Assembly: GCA_016712285.1 (NCBI GenBank)
Contig: JADJRK010000001.1
Location: forward strand, 3,224,001 to 3,288,000
Direction: 5' to 3'
DNA from: Planctomycetota bacterium
Lineage (GTDB): Bacteria; Planctomycetota; UBA8742; UBA2392
Length of the DNA stretch: 64,000 bases
Part shown: in pieces, positions 46,417-55,317 of the stretch
Position numbering within the stretch: the stretch's first letter is position 1
How the letters are laid out: every line of letters begins with the position of its first letter
Translations under genes and position numbers: made by a program
The notes under the pieces: model-generated
Database searches by the model: none
What the model saw: the letters and a program-made list of their open reading frames with translations, nothing else
Told to the model about the DNA's origin: nothing

Positions 46417-46551
46417 TGATAGAGTGCGCACCGCAATGGAGATTGGTCGGCAACCCTCCTCCCGGGTTGTTACGGACCTTCCTGTGTAGTGCCCTTGCGC
46501 GACACAAGACCGACTGAAGAGCGGCGGAAAAGGCGACTGTAAAGCGACTGA

Positions 46552-49500
46552 ATGCACCCGAACGAGCAGCTCGATGACTTGTTTCTTGAACGCGCCGAAC
46601 GCCGCGGTCTGCTTTCCGTCGCCCAGATTCATGCCCTGCGCGACGAACTCGAGTCGCGAAGGGACCACGAGCCCGACCTGTGCGCGCACGAAGTCGTCGT
46701 TGAAAAGGGCTGGCTAGGCGTAGAAGCCGCGCTGGCTGTCCTTGAGGCGCACCCCGACGAAACACTCGAAGAACTGAAAGCCCGATTGCTGGCGCACGAC
46801 GATGAGCTGCAACCGATTCGTCGCGACACAGAACGGCTTGGCCGCGTGGCACCCTATGCCAGTCGCGACGATGAACTTGCGCCTGAGCAGGAAGACTTCT
46901 TTCCCGAGGTTCCGAAGTTCGTCGAGCCCGTGGGCCCGTCCTACGCGTTTGCGGATTCGGGCGACACGGACAACAACCTTGAGATGGAACTTCCGCCGCC
47001 CGACACACGCAGCGGCGACAGCCTGTTTGAAGAACAGCAGCAAAACCTGATCCCGAGCCTTGAAGCTGACGACGACGAGCCGGCAATGGTCGAGCGCACG
47101 CCCAGTGCGCGACTTGCGCAGGTCAAGCTGGACGCGCTGGATCATGTCGACCTTGACGAAGAGGAAGTGCTGGAGGCGATTGAGTCGCTGGATGCAGAAG
47201 AAGCCGGGCAGTTCGGGCCCGAGTCGTCGAGTGCCACCTCGCTTGGCATTGACAAAGAAGACACTTCGCTGGGCATCACCGGGCTGCGCGTCGGCGACAC
47301 CGCGCAGCGCACCGCAAGCGACACAGCCCACGGTGAAGACGAAGCGCTGGCCCCGGCACCCAAGTTCCAGCTCAAGGGTTCGAAGGGAGCCTCGGACGAT
47401 TTTTCGGCATTTGGCGACGACACTCTTTCGCCCGATGCGCTCAGCACGTTTGTCGAAGACGAGTCCGAGGAAATCTCGCAGCTCATGAACGACAGCGCGG
47501 TCAACGAGGTGATGGAACAGGCCGACGACACCTACTTCGGCCCGCCCGCTGACCTGACCACGACACCCCAAGAAATGCTGCACGACAGCATCGCGCCGCC
47601 CAAGCCGATCGACGCGCAAACACTGTTTGACTCGGAAGACCTGAAGGTCCCAAGGGGCAGGGCCGCAGCCTCGGTCAGCCATCGCGAAGAAGACTTTGCC
47701 GCCACCGCGCCGCCCGAAAACCCCGAGATGGCGCAGGCGCGAGCAGAGGACGACTCGGACATCTCGGTGACCATGCAGGATGACTTCCCGACCGGTGCCG
47801 GAACCATCATCGATGATTCCGATGTCAGCATGGAGGACATCACCAGCGAGTCCGAGGTCACTACCGGCAGCCGCACCCAATTCCAGACCGGCGAGGGCGG
47901 CCGGCGCGGCTTACGCGACCGCACCGACAGCAAACTGGGCAGCGAAAGCGCCGTCACCGGCGAGAAGATTACCGGCCACGAGATGACGCTGGCCGACCTG
48001 CGCAGCCAGATGGGCATCGGCAGCGGCGTCAAGGTCGGCAAGCACACCACGCGCCTGAAAAAACTGGCGGGCAGCAAGCGCCGCTACAGCGTGATTCGCG
48101 AGATTGCGCGCGGCGGCATGGGCAAGGTGATCGAGGTCGAAGACAACGACCTGCGCCGCAGCGTCGCGCTGAAGGTTTTGCGCAAGGAAATGCTGGACCG
48201 GCGCGACCTGGTTGAGCGCTTCCTTGAAGAAGCCCAGATCACCGGCCAGCTGGAACACCCGAACATCGTGCCCGTGCACGAAATCGGCGTAGACGGCCGA
48301 GGCAACCTGTACTTCACGATGAAGCTGGTTGAGGGCGAAGACCTTTCCAGCATTCTCAAGCGCCTGCGCAAGAAAGACCCCAGCGCCGAGAAGGCTTTCC
48401 CGATCACGCGGCTGGTCGACATCTTCATCAAGATCTGTGAAGGCGTGGCATTCGCCCACAGCAAGGGCGTGATCCACCGCGACCTCAAACCAGCCAACGT
48501 CATGGTCGGGCGCTTTGGCGAAGTGCAGATCATGGACTGGGGCGTGGCCAAGATCGTCGGCCGCAAAGAAGACACCGCCGACCGCGCCGTGGTCAGCGAC
48601 CGCCAGGACGACGACGCGTCGCGCACGATGACCGGCAGCATCCTGGGCACACCCAGCTACATGAGCCCCGAGCAGGCCCGCGGCGAAGTCAACACGATGG
48701 GCCCCGAAAGCGACATCTTCTCGCTGGGCGTGATTCTCTATGAGCTGCTGGCGCTCCAGACGCCATGGACGGCGCAAACCAGCGCCCAGGTGCTCGACCA
48801 GGTCAAGAACTTTGACCCGCAGTCGCCCAGTGCCATGAACCCTGAGCGCAGGATCCCCGTCGAGCTTGAGCAGCTGGCGATGAAGTGCATCGCCAAGCAG
48901 TCGCACAAGCGCATCGGGACCGCAGCCGAGCTGATTGACAACCTCAAGAGCTGGCAGGAAGGGCGCACGCTCGCGGCTGTCAAGTACAGCCTGGGGCAGT
49001 TGATCGGCAAGTGGGTCACGCGCCACAAGGTCGCGGTGATCACCAGCCTGCTGGTGCTGGCGGCACTGGTCGGCGGCAGCATTTTCGCGTACCAGGCGGC
49101 GCAGCGGGCGGGCGAACTGCGGGCCGAGACGGCGATTGCCGAGGCTGACGTGCTGCTGGGAAGCGCCCGCGAGTCGTTGGGCAAGAGCGACTTTGCCGAC
49201 GCGCGCAAACTGGCCGGCGATGCCGCCAGCAAGTACCAGTCCGCACTGATCACCCTTGGCGACGACGAGCGCGCCAGCAAAGGCCTCGCCGGCGCCAATA
49301 CCGTCAGCAGCGAAGCAACCGTGCGCGAAGAAATTGTCCGTCGCGAGAGTGAGGACCTGCTTCGCCAGCAGCAATTGCAGAAAGAATTCAACGAGTCGCT
49401 GGTCATCGCCGAGGTAGCACTCGACAAGGCGCGCAAGCTCGACGCAGGCGGCGAAGCCGACCTGTTGAAGGTAAACGCCGCCTACGACGACGCCCGCAGT

Positions 49501-51177
49501 GCCTTCGTGCAGGTGCGCAGCATTCGTGTTGAGGGGCTTGAAGAAGAAAAGTTGCAGGTCGCCAACGCACTGGCCGAGATTGACGCCTGGCTCAAGGGCT
49601 ACGAGGCGCGCAAACAGTCCGAGGTCGACATGGCCAAGCTGCGCACGCTCGTGGACAGCGCAGGCAAGAAACTCGCCACGGCCAAAGCCGCCGAGAAGTA
49701 TGAAACCGCGTCGCGGGCGCTGATCGAGACCATCAGTGTGTGCGACCAGGCCATTGCAGTCTCGGCACCGGGCGAACCCGCTGAAAGACTGCGCGACCGC
49801 GCACTGAACATGAAGGCCGACGCGGCTCTGACGTTCGCCAAGCGTGCCCTGACCGAGCAACGCTTTGACGTCGCCGAGTTGATGCTGGATACCGGCGCCA
49901 GCACCGGCCGACTCACTGACGATATCCGCGTCACGCGCGACGCCCTCAAGGCCCAGGTACAGGAACAGTCGCAGTTCAAGCAGGCCATGGCCGCCGCCGA
50001 GCAAGCCATTGCCGACAAAGACTGGGCGATGGCGCAAACCTACATCCGCAGCGCGATGACCGAGGCCAAGAACAGCCAGTTCGCGACCGACAACGACCGC
50101 GCCCGGCTTGAGCGCATGCTGCAACTCGCGATGCTTGAGCAGTTGCATGCCCGCGACGTGCTAGCGGCGCGCTCAGAAGAGATGGAGGCGGTACTCAAGG
50201 ACTACGACGAACTTACGCCGCAGCTTACCGATGCCGACTACCGCTCGCGCGCCCTGACGTTCCGTGAGGACCTGCGCCGCAGGCTGGGTGCGCGACTGGT
50301 CGAAGAGGCGGAAAGCGCCGAGGAAGATACCGTCCGCGGCGAACTATATGAAAAGGCGCTCGTCTACGTGACTGACAAGGCCGTGATCGCTGACATCAAG
50401 GCGCGGCTTGGCGATATCAAGATGCGCCTTGCGCGGGCGCAGGTGGCCGAAGGACTGGTAATGCTGTCGCCCGGGACGTTCATCCTGGGCAGCAATCGCG
50501 AAAGCGACCAGAACCCGCTGCGCCAAGTTGAGCAACAGCAATTCCTGTACGTAGACAAGTACCCCGTCACCAATGAGGAGTTCAAGGCGTTTGTAGATGC
50601 CGGCGGCTACACGACACCCGAGTACTGGCACGAAGAGGCGCGCCCGATGCTCAGCCAGTTCGTCGACAGCACCGGCGCAAGCGGCCCGGCCACATGGGCC
50701 GAGGGCGGCTTTGACGTCAGCCTCGCCAAGTACCCGGTAACCGGCGTGAGCTGGTATGAGGCCAGCGCATACGCGGCATGGAAGGGCAAACGCCTGCCCA
50801 CGCCCGACGAGTGGGAGATTGCGGCTGGCGCACCGGTGGCCGGGAACGTGGACGTCGCCGACTACCCCTGGGGGCTGCGCGAGAAGGCGCCGCCCATGGG
50901 CGTGCTTGAGCCGCGCGAAGTCGGAACGGCCGAGTGGGACAGCAACCCGACCGGCGCGCGCGACATGGGCAGCAATGTCGCCGAATGGACCGCGCTGGCC
51001 AAGGGCGGCGCAGCCACGGTCAAGGGCGCCGAGCCCGGCCTGCGGGCTGAACTGTGGTTCCGGTATGCGCGTCGCGCCAAGGTCAGCTATTCGCCCCTGC
51101 TCGATCGCAGCTCAGGTCGTGGTTTCCGCTGCATCCAGACGTTCACATTCGAAGGCAAGGACGGCGATGGCGATTGA
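46552..51177 (+). CDS. Transmembrane Ser/Thr protein kinase with FGE-sulfatase (SUMF1-like) domain
   Basis: 1541 residues. Residues 1-510 are an acidic, low-complexity region. The kinase spans about 512-790: EIARGGMGKVIE (glycine loop), VALKVLRKEML (Lys), IHRDLKPANVM (catalytic loop), IMDWGVAKI (DWG in place of DFG), GTPSYMSPEQARG, and FSLGVILYELL. A membrane segment lies at about 828-848 (AVITSLLVLAALVGGSIFAY). A long coiled coil of about 400 residues leads to a C-terminal FGE-sulfatase domain from about 1300 (SPGTFILGSN, VTNEEFKAFVDAGGY, PVTGVSWYEASAYAAWKGKR, RGFRCI). No formylglycine-generating Cys pair is obvious, so it is probably a binding domain. It overlaps the next gene by 11 nt. Confidence 0.93.
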   Translation: MHPNEQLDDLFLERAERRGLLSVAQIHALRDELESRRDHEPDLCAHEVVVEKGWLGVEAALAVLEAHPDETLEELKARLLAHDDELQPIRRDTERLGRVAPYASRDDELAPEQEDFFPEVPKFVEPVGPSYAFADSGDTDNNLEMELPPPDTRSGDSLFEEQQQNLIPSLEADDDEPAMVERTPSARLAQVKLDALDHVDLDEEEVLEAIESLDAEEAGQFGPESSSATSLGIDKEDTSLGITGLRVGDTAQRTASDTAHGEDEALAPAPKFQLKGSKGASDDFSAFGDDTLSPDALSTFVEDESEEISQLMNDSAVNEVMEQADDTYFGPPADLTTTPQEMLHDSIAPPKPIDAQTLFDSEDLKVPRGRAAASVSHREEDFAATAPPENPEMAQARAEDDSDISVTMQDDFPTGAGTIIDDSDVSMEDITSESEVTTGSRTQFQTGEGGRRGLRDRTDSKLGSESAVTGEKITGHEMTLADLRSQMGIGSGVKVGKHTTRLKKLAGSKRRYSVIREIARGGMGKVIEVEDNDLRRSVALKVLRKEMLDRRDLVERFLEEAQITGQLEHPNIVPVHEIGVDGRGNLYFTMKLVEGEDLSSILKRLRKKDPSAEKAFPITRLVDIFIKICEGVAFAHSKGVIHRDLKPANVMVGRFGEVQIMDWGVAKIVGRKEDTADRAVVSDRQDDDASRTMTGSILGTPSYMSPEQARGEVNTMGPESDIFSLGVILYELLALQTPWTAQTSAQVLDQVKNFDPQSPSAMNPERRIPVELEQLAMKCIAKQSHKRIGTAAELIDNLKSWQEGRTLAAVKYSLGQLIGKWVTRHKVAVITSLLVLAALVGGSIFAYQAAQRAGELRAETAIAEADVLLGSARESLGKSDFADARKLAGDAASKYQSALITLGDDERASKGLAGANTVSSEATVREEIVRRESEDLLRQQQLQKEFNESLVIAEVALDKARKLDAGGEADLLKVNAAYDDARSAFVQVRSIRVEGLEEEKLQVANALAEIDAWLKGYEARKQSEVDMAKLRTLVDSAGKKLATAKAAEKYETASRALIETISVCDQAIAVSAPGEPAERLRDRALNMKADAALTFAKRALTEQRFDVAELMLDTGASTGRLTDDIRVTRDALKAQVQEQSQFKQAMAAAEQAIADKDWAMAQTYIRSAMTEAKNSQFATDNDRARLERMLQLAMLEQLHARDVLAARSEEMEAVLKDYDELTPQLTDADYRSRALTFREDLRRRLGARLVEEAESAEEDTVRGELYEKALVYVTDKAVIADIKARLGDIKMRLARAQVAEGLVMLSPGTFILGSNRESDQNPLRQVEQQQFLYVDKYPVTNEEFKAFVDAGGYTTPEYWHEEARPMLSQFVDSTGASGPATWAEGGFDVSLAKYPVTGVSWYEASAYAAWKGKRLPTPDEWEIAAGAPVAGNVDVADYPWGLREKAPPMGVLEPREVGTAEWDSNPTGARDMGSNVAEWTALAKGGAATVKGAEPGLRAELWFRYARRAKVSYSPLLDRSSGRGFRCIQTFTFEGKDGDGD

Positions 51178-52873
51178 TGTTACCGCAGGCGTCGCAGGGT
51201 TCGCGGACACTGCTCGCGCAACAAGCTCTACGACTGCCAGCTCAAAGGCTGCACGTCGTTTCCTGATGCTGGCTGTGCTGGCAGCCGTGGCTGCACTCGG
51301 CGCGTGCTCGAACGTGGAAACCCCCGACCTCAAAGCCGACGTCGAACGTGAACAGATCATCCCGCCGGGGTGGCAGCCATTGCCGTTGCGCGTGGGGCTG
51401 GCGCCGTTTCGCATGGCCCTTGAGCTGGATGACAAGCGCTACAACGTGGAAGACACACAGCGCTGGGTGCTGGTCCCTGACGAAGACCGCCTGAACGGCC
51501 CCGATGGCCTGCACCGGCAGATGCTCGACACCCTGCGCCAGTACCGCATGTTTGAGGCAATCGTGCCCATCGAGGGCGCAACACCAGAGACGCCGCGCAG
51601 CGACATGCAGGCGGCTGCCCTCAAGCAGGGGCTCGATCTCATCATCGTGCCCACGCTCAAGCGCCACGATGTCGGGTACATCGACAGCAACGGCGCATAT
51701 GGCTGGAACATGTTCATCTGGTGGATGGTCAGCCCGATCTTCTCGTGGTGGATCGCCGATGAAGATTTTGACGCGCACCTGCACGTTGACCTGCGCCTGT
51801 ACCCGACCAATCGCGATGAAGAACTGGCGGGCAAGCGCCTGCAACCGCCCGAAACCATCATCCGCAGCCTCGACGACTGGGACGAAGGCTTCAACCTGTT
51901 CAGCATTTTCAGCACGCCCAACCACTTCGATGAAAGCAACTGGCAGAAGATCGGTGGCTTGCTGCTGCCCATCGCTGAAAACGAGGCCAAGAAAGCGGCC
52001 CTGCGATTCGTCACCAACGACCTGCGCCAAGCCGCCGAAACCGAACAGTTCAAGGCCGGCATTCGCCGCCGGCTTGCGCTGGTGATCGGCGTGGACGGCA
52101 CCGGGCAGCCGCCGACACCGCTGACACGATTTGCAACGCGCGACGCGCAGGAGTTCGCGGCGCAGATCGTGGAAGCGCAGAATGATGCAGTGCCGGAAGG
52201 CGCTTTGCGCAGCGTGGTCGGCCCCCGCGCGACCCGGCGCTCGGTCGAACAGGCGGCGCGTGACCTTGCAGTGCTGGCGCGCGGCAACGATGACGTGATT
52301 CTGTATTTCAGCGGCATCGGCGCGATGGATGCCAAAGGCGAGCTGGCGCTGATGCTGGCGCAGCCCACCAGCGGCGGCGTTGAGAAGATCGCGCTGAATG
52401 ACCTGCTGGATCTGCTGCTGGCAAACAACCCGCGCACCCTGACGCTGGTGCTGGATTGCAGCTTTGCCGCCCCCGGCGACAAGCGTTGCGCCACCACCGC
52501 CGACAGTCTGGCAGCGGCGCGTGAAAGCGGCCTTACCGGTTGCCGACTGGATGCCGTGATTGAGCGTGCAAAGGCGCGCGGCACGTCGGTCGTCCTGCTT
52601 GCCGCAAGCAGCGCCAAGACCGGCCAAGACGAAGCCATGCCGGCCCTCGAAATCGACGACCTGTCGCACGGGTTGTTCAGCAGCTTCGTGTTGCAGGGCC
52701 TGTCAGGCGAGGCCGACGCCAATCGCGACCGCCTGGTCACGGCCACGGAATTGCGCGACTACACTGGCGCCAAGGTAACGCACATCGCGCAGCTTGAGGG
52801 CGAGACCCAGACCGGGTGGTTCCGCATCGACGACAACCGCAAGGGCTACGCTCTGCCCGCCCTGCGCAGGTAG
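51167..52873 (+). CDS. Lipoprotein with caspase-like fold lacking catalytic residues
   Basis: 568 residues; its ATG lies inside the end of the kinase gene, so the two are coupled. The lipoprotein signal is unusually far in (RFLMLAVLAAVAALGAC, Cys47). Residues 60-290 form a domain with LPLRVGLAPFRMALEL and LDLIIVPTLKRHDVGY. From about 300 a peptidase C14-like core appears: LALVIGVDGTGQPP, a helical part, then ILYFSGIGAMDAKGEL at about 382 (caspases have SGHG) and LTLVLDCSF at about 430 (caspases have D-x-C). His is replaced by Ile and the Cys position by Ser, so it should be inactive. It probably acts as a binding or signalling partner of the kinase. Confidence 0.82.
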   Translation: MAIDVTAGVAGFADTARATSSTTASSKAARRFLMLAVLAAVAALGACSNVETPDLKADVEREQIIPPGWQPLPLRVGLAPFRMALELDDKRYNVEDTQRWVLVPDEDRLNGPDGLHRQMLDTLRQYRMFEAIVPIEGATPETPRSDMQAAALKQGLDLIIVPTLKRHDVGYIDSNGAYGWNMFIWWMVSPIFSWWIADEDFDAHLHVDLRLYPTNRDEELAGKRLQPPETIIRSLDDWDEGFNLFSIFSTPNHFDESNWQKIGGLLLPIAENEAKKAALRFVTNDLRQAAETEQFKAGIRRRLALVIGVDGTGQPPTPLTRFATRDAQEFAAQIVEAQNDAVPEGALRSVVGPRATRRSVEQAARDLAVLARGNDDVILYFSGIGAMDAKGELALMLAQPTSGGVEKIALNDLLDLLLANNPRTLTLVLDCSFAAPGDKRCATTADSLAAARESGLTGCRLDAVIERAKARGTSVVLLAASSAKTGQDEAMPALEIDDLSHGLFSSFVLQGLSGEADANRDRLVTATELRDYTGAKVTHIAQLEGETQTGWFRIDDNRKGYALPALRR

Positions 52874-52883
52874 TCGCGCAGGT

Positions 52884-53792
52884 CTACTCCCACACCACGA
52901 ACCGGGCGCACGGCTGAAAGCCCAGCCGCTCATACAACTCCAGCGCGCCCGGGCTGTCGCTGGGCACGGTCGTGACCTCGCAGGCCGTGAACGGGCCGCT
53001 CTGCATCTCCAGCAGCAGGTGCATCACCAGCGCGCTGCCGACCGCCTTGCGCCGGTGTTCTTTCGCCACTTCCAGCGTAAAAATCCCGAAGCGCCCCGGC
53101 CCAAGTTCGGGCGTCGCAAACCCGACCGCCAACCCCGCCACCACGCCCTCGTGCGTCGCCGCCGCCGCAAAATAGTTGCCGCGCAACGGCCGCTGGCTTG
53201 CCAGCTCGTGACCCATCTGCGGACAGCGCGACATCAGCAGCGCGAACTCAAACCCCAGCACCTCGGCGCGTGAGCGCGCGTCGCGCCCCGGCTCAAGGTC
53301 AATGTCCGCCGGCGTTGCGCGCAGGTTCAGAGCTGTCGCCGCGTGCCTTGCCCCGGCTTTGCGAAAAAAGCCGGCGGCAGCGCGGTCCTGCTCGTCCACG
53401 CCAACGCCTTCCACCATGCCAAAGAAGCTGGTTTCCGGGCCCCGCGGGTTGCCCCAGAACGGGTTGAGACTGCGCCCGTCAAATCCCGCCCCGATGCGCG
53501 GCTGCAACTCGCGCAGCAGTGCGCTACCCACACCGGCCCGGCGCGCGTCGGGTCGCACGCCGACGGCGTACAGGCCCCCTGGGCCGCCATGGGCGAATCC
53601 GACCAGTTCGTCGCCATGCTCAGCAAACAGCAGGCAGTCAGGATCAAATCCCGGCGCGCCGGCAATGCGCTTGCGCAGGTCGCGCGCGCCCACGGGCCAG
53701 AAATTGTGCGCGCCGTTGAAGCAGGCGTTGTGCAGCGCCGCCCAGCGCGGCAGCAGGTCGTCCGAATACGGAATCAGGTTCAGTTGCGTCAT
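52884..53792 (-). CDS. Tandem-GNAT N-acetyltransferase
   Basis: 302 residues from the ATG at 53792. Two GNAT domains: the first has LYAVGVRPDARRAGVGSALL (acetyl-CoA loop R-x-x-G-x-G/A), the second has FTLEVAKEHRRKAVGSALVM and SPGALELYERLGFQPCARFV. The first half may be the acceptor-binding or a degenerate domain. The substrate is unknown. It is convergent with the pseudocaspase gene (10 nt gap) and divergent from obgE. Confidence 0.85.
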   Translation of the reverse strand: MTQLNLIPYSDDLLPRWAALHNACFNGAHNFWPVGARDLRKRIAGAPGFDPDCLLFAEHGDELVGFAHGGPGGLYAVGVRPDARRAGVGSALLRELQPRIGAGFDGRSLNPFWGNPRGPETSFFGMVEGVGVDEQDRAAAGFFRKAGARHAATALNLRATPADIDLEPGRDARSRAEVLGFEFALLMSRCPQMGHELASQRPLRGNYFAAAATHEGVVAGLAVGFATPELGPGRFGIFTLEVAKEHRRKAVGSALVMHLLLEMQSGPFTACEVTTVPSDSPGALELYERLGFQPCARFVVWE

Positions 53793-53898
53793 AGCGGGCA
53801 GCGAGTTCCGGCGATGGTTGCGCAAGCCTAGTCCGCAATCCCGTTTCCGCAATCTGCCGCCCCCTGCCCCGCGTGCGCCGCGGCGCTACCCTTCCGCC

Positions 53899-55029
53899 AT
53901 GTTTGTTGACGAACACACCATTACCGTGCGCGGCGGACGCGGCGGCGACGGCCTGACAAACTTCCGGCATGAAGCGTTCGCGCCCAAGGGCGGCCCCGAT
54001 GGCGGCGACGGCGGCGACGGCGGCGACGTCATCTTCGTCGCAAGCCACCAGACGCACGGCCTGGGCCACCTGCAGCAGACCCACGAAATCAAAGCCGAAG
54101 ACGGCACCGACGGCAAAGGCAGCAACAAAGCCGGCCGCAACGGCCAGGACAGGATTGTCGAAGTGCCGGTAGGCACCATTGTCTACTGGGTCAAGGCGCC
54201 AGCCGCGCCCGCACCCGTCGAGCCGGACCCCGAAGACCTCGACATCGCCAACGCTCCCGAAGAGGCATTCACCGAAGCAGGCGCCAGCGGCGAAGACTTC
54301 GAAGAGCCGGAGCCGGCGCAAGCCGAGGTCATCCAGCTGGCTGACATGGACCAGCCGGGCATGCGCGTGGTCATTGCACGCGGCGGCAACGGCGGGTTCG
54401 GCAACAAGCACTTCGCGACGGCGACCAACCAGTCGCCGCGCCAGTCCAACCCCGGCAGGCCGGGCGAAGAAAAACTGCTGCGCCTTGAGGTCAAGCTGAT
54501 CGCGGACGTCGGCCTGGTCGGTTTGCCCAACGCGGGCAAGAGCACCCTGCTGGCACGGGTATCGCGCGCCAAGCCCAAGATTGCGGCGTACCCGTTCACC
54601 ACGCTGGGCCCGCACATCGGCATCGTTGAGATGGGTCCCGCCCAGCGCTTCGTGATGGCGGACCTTCCCGGGTTGATCGAGGGTGCCGCCGCCGGCAAGG
54701 GCCTCGGCCACCAGTTTCTCCGGCACGTCGAGCGCACGCGCTTGCTGCTGCACATGATCGACGTAAGTGACGGCGAGCCCGAACAACTCAAGCACGACCA
54801 CGACGTGATCGTCGGTGAACTTCAAGCCTTCAGCCCGGCACTGGCCAACAAGCCGCGCATCGTGGTCGCCAACAAAGCCGACATCCCCGGCGCCGACGAA
54901 CGCGCCAAGGCGCTGGGAGTCCTTCTGGGGCAAGAAGTTACGTTGATCAGCGGCGTCTCGGGCAAGGGCGTGAAAGAGCTGCTTTGGGCAATTTATCACA
55001 AGCTGTACCCCGCCAACCCTGAAGCCTGA
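53899..55029 (+). CDS. obgE: Obg GTPase
   Basis: 376 residues from the ATG at 53899. The glycine-rich Obg domain is FVDEHTITVRGGRGGDGLTN ... GGPDGGDGGDGGDVIFVA. G motifs follow: GLPNAGKSTLLARVS (G1), TTLGPHIG (G2), ADLPGLIEGAA (G3), VANKADIP (G4) and ISGVSGKG (G5). It takes part in large-subunit maturation and stress control. Residues about 99-143, between VGTIVYW and VIQLADM, are an acidic Pro/Glu-rich insert of about 40 residues, where normal Obg proteins have only about 7. The C-terminal domain of some Obg proteins is absent. Confidence 0.95.
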   Translation: MFVDEHTITVRGGRGGDGLTNFRHEAFAPKGGPDGGDGGDGGDVIFVASHQTHGLGHLQQTHEIKAEDGTDGKGSNKAGRNGQDRIVEVPVGTIVYWVKAPAAPAPVEPDPEDLDIANAPEEAFTEAGASGEDFEEPEPAQAEVIQLADMDQPGMRVVIARGGNGGFGNKHFATATNQSPRQSNPGRPGEEKLLRLEVKLIADVGLVGLPNAGKSTLLARVSRAKPKIAAYPFTTLGPHIGIVEMGPAQRFVMADLPGLIEGAAAGKGLGHQFLRHVERTRLLLHMIDVSDGEPEQLKHDHDVIVGELQAFSPALANKPRIVVANKADIPGADERAKALGVLLGQEVTLISGVSGKGVKELLWAIYHKLYPANPEA

Positions 55030-55121
55030 AAAACCTCGGCCAAAGTTGTGGGAAAACACGCAACGAATGCACCCGTACGTGCGTATCACTGCAGGGCGTC
55101 GTCTCGCCCCAGGGAGCCAAG

Positions 55122-55271
55122 ATGCGCAACGGGAAACGTGGGCAGGGTTTGACGTTGGTAGCGTTGGGCGCGCTGCTGCTGATCGGCGGCCTCAGCGCAT
55201 GGCTGTTGTTCGCCCCAAAGTCTGATCCGAAGCGGGTCGAGAAACCCGTGATTCATCAAACCGGCCGCTAG
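55122..55271 (+). CDS. Small single-pass membrane protein
   Basis: 49 residues from the ATG behind GGGAG. A basic N-terminus (MRNGKRGQG) precedes one membrane segment (LTLVALGALLLIGGLSAWLL) and a short polar tail (KSDPKRVEKPVIHQTGR). It lies between obgE and the GspC-like gene on the same strand. Function is unknown; the start site and composition support a real gene. Confidence 0.65.
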   Translation: MRNGKRGQGLTLVALGALLLIGGLSAWLLFAPKSDPKRVEKPVIHQTGR

Positions 55272-55317
55272 CCCGGGTCTCGAATCAGTGCAGTAACGCA
55301 GCTATAAAAGGCGGTTC

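Noticed and set aside
47911..50148. A 745-codon open frame on the minus strand opposite the kinase gene
   Set aside because: It lies wholly opposite a conserved kinase and coiled coil, has no ribosome site, and its composition is that of a high-GC mirror frame. The same applies to minus-strand frames at 16354-17880 and 36897-38849 and the plus-strand frame at 28003-29514.
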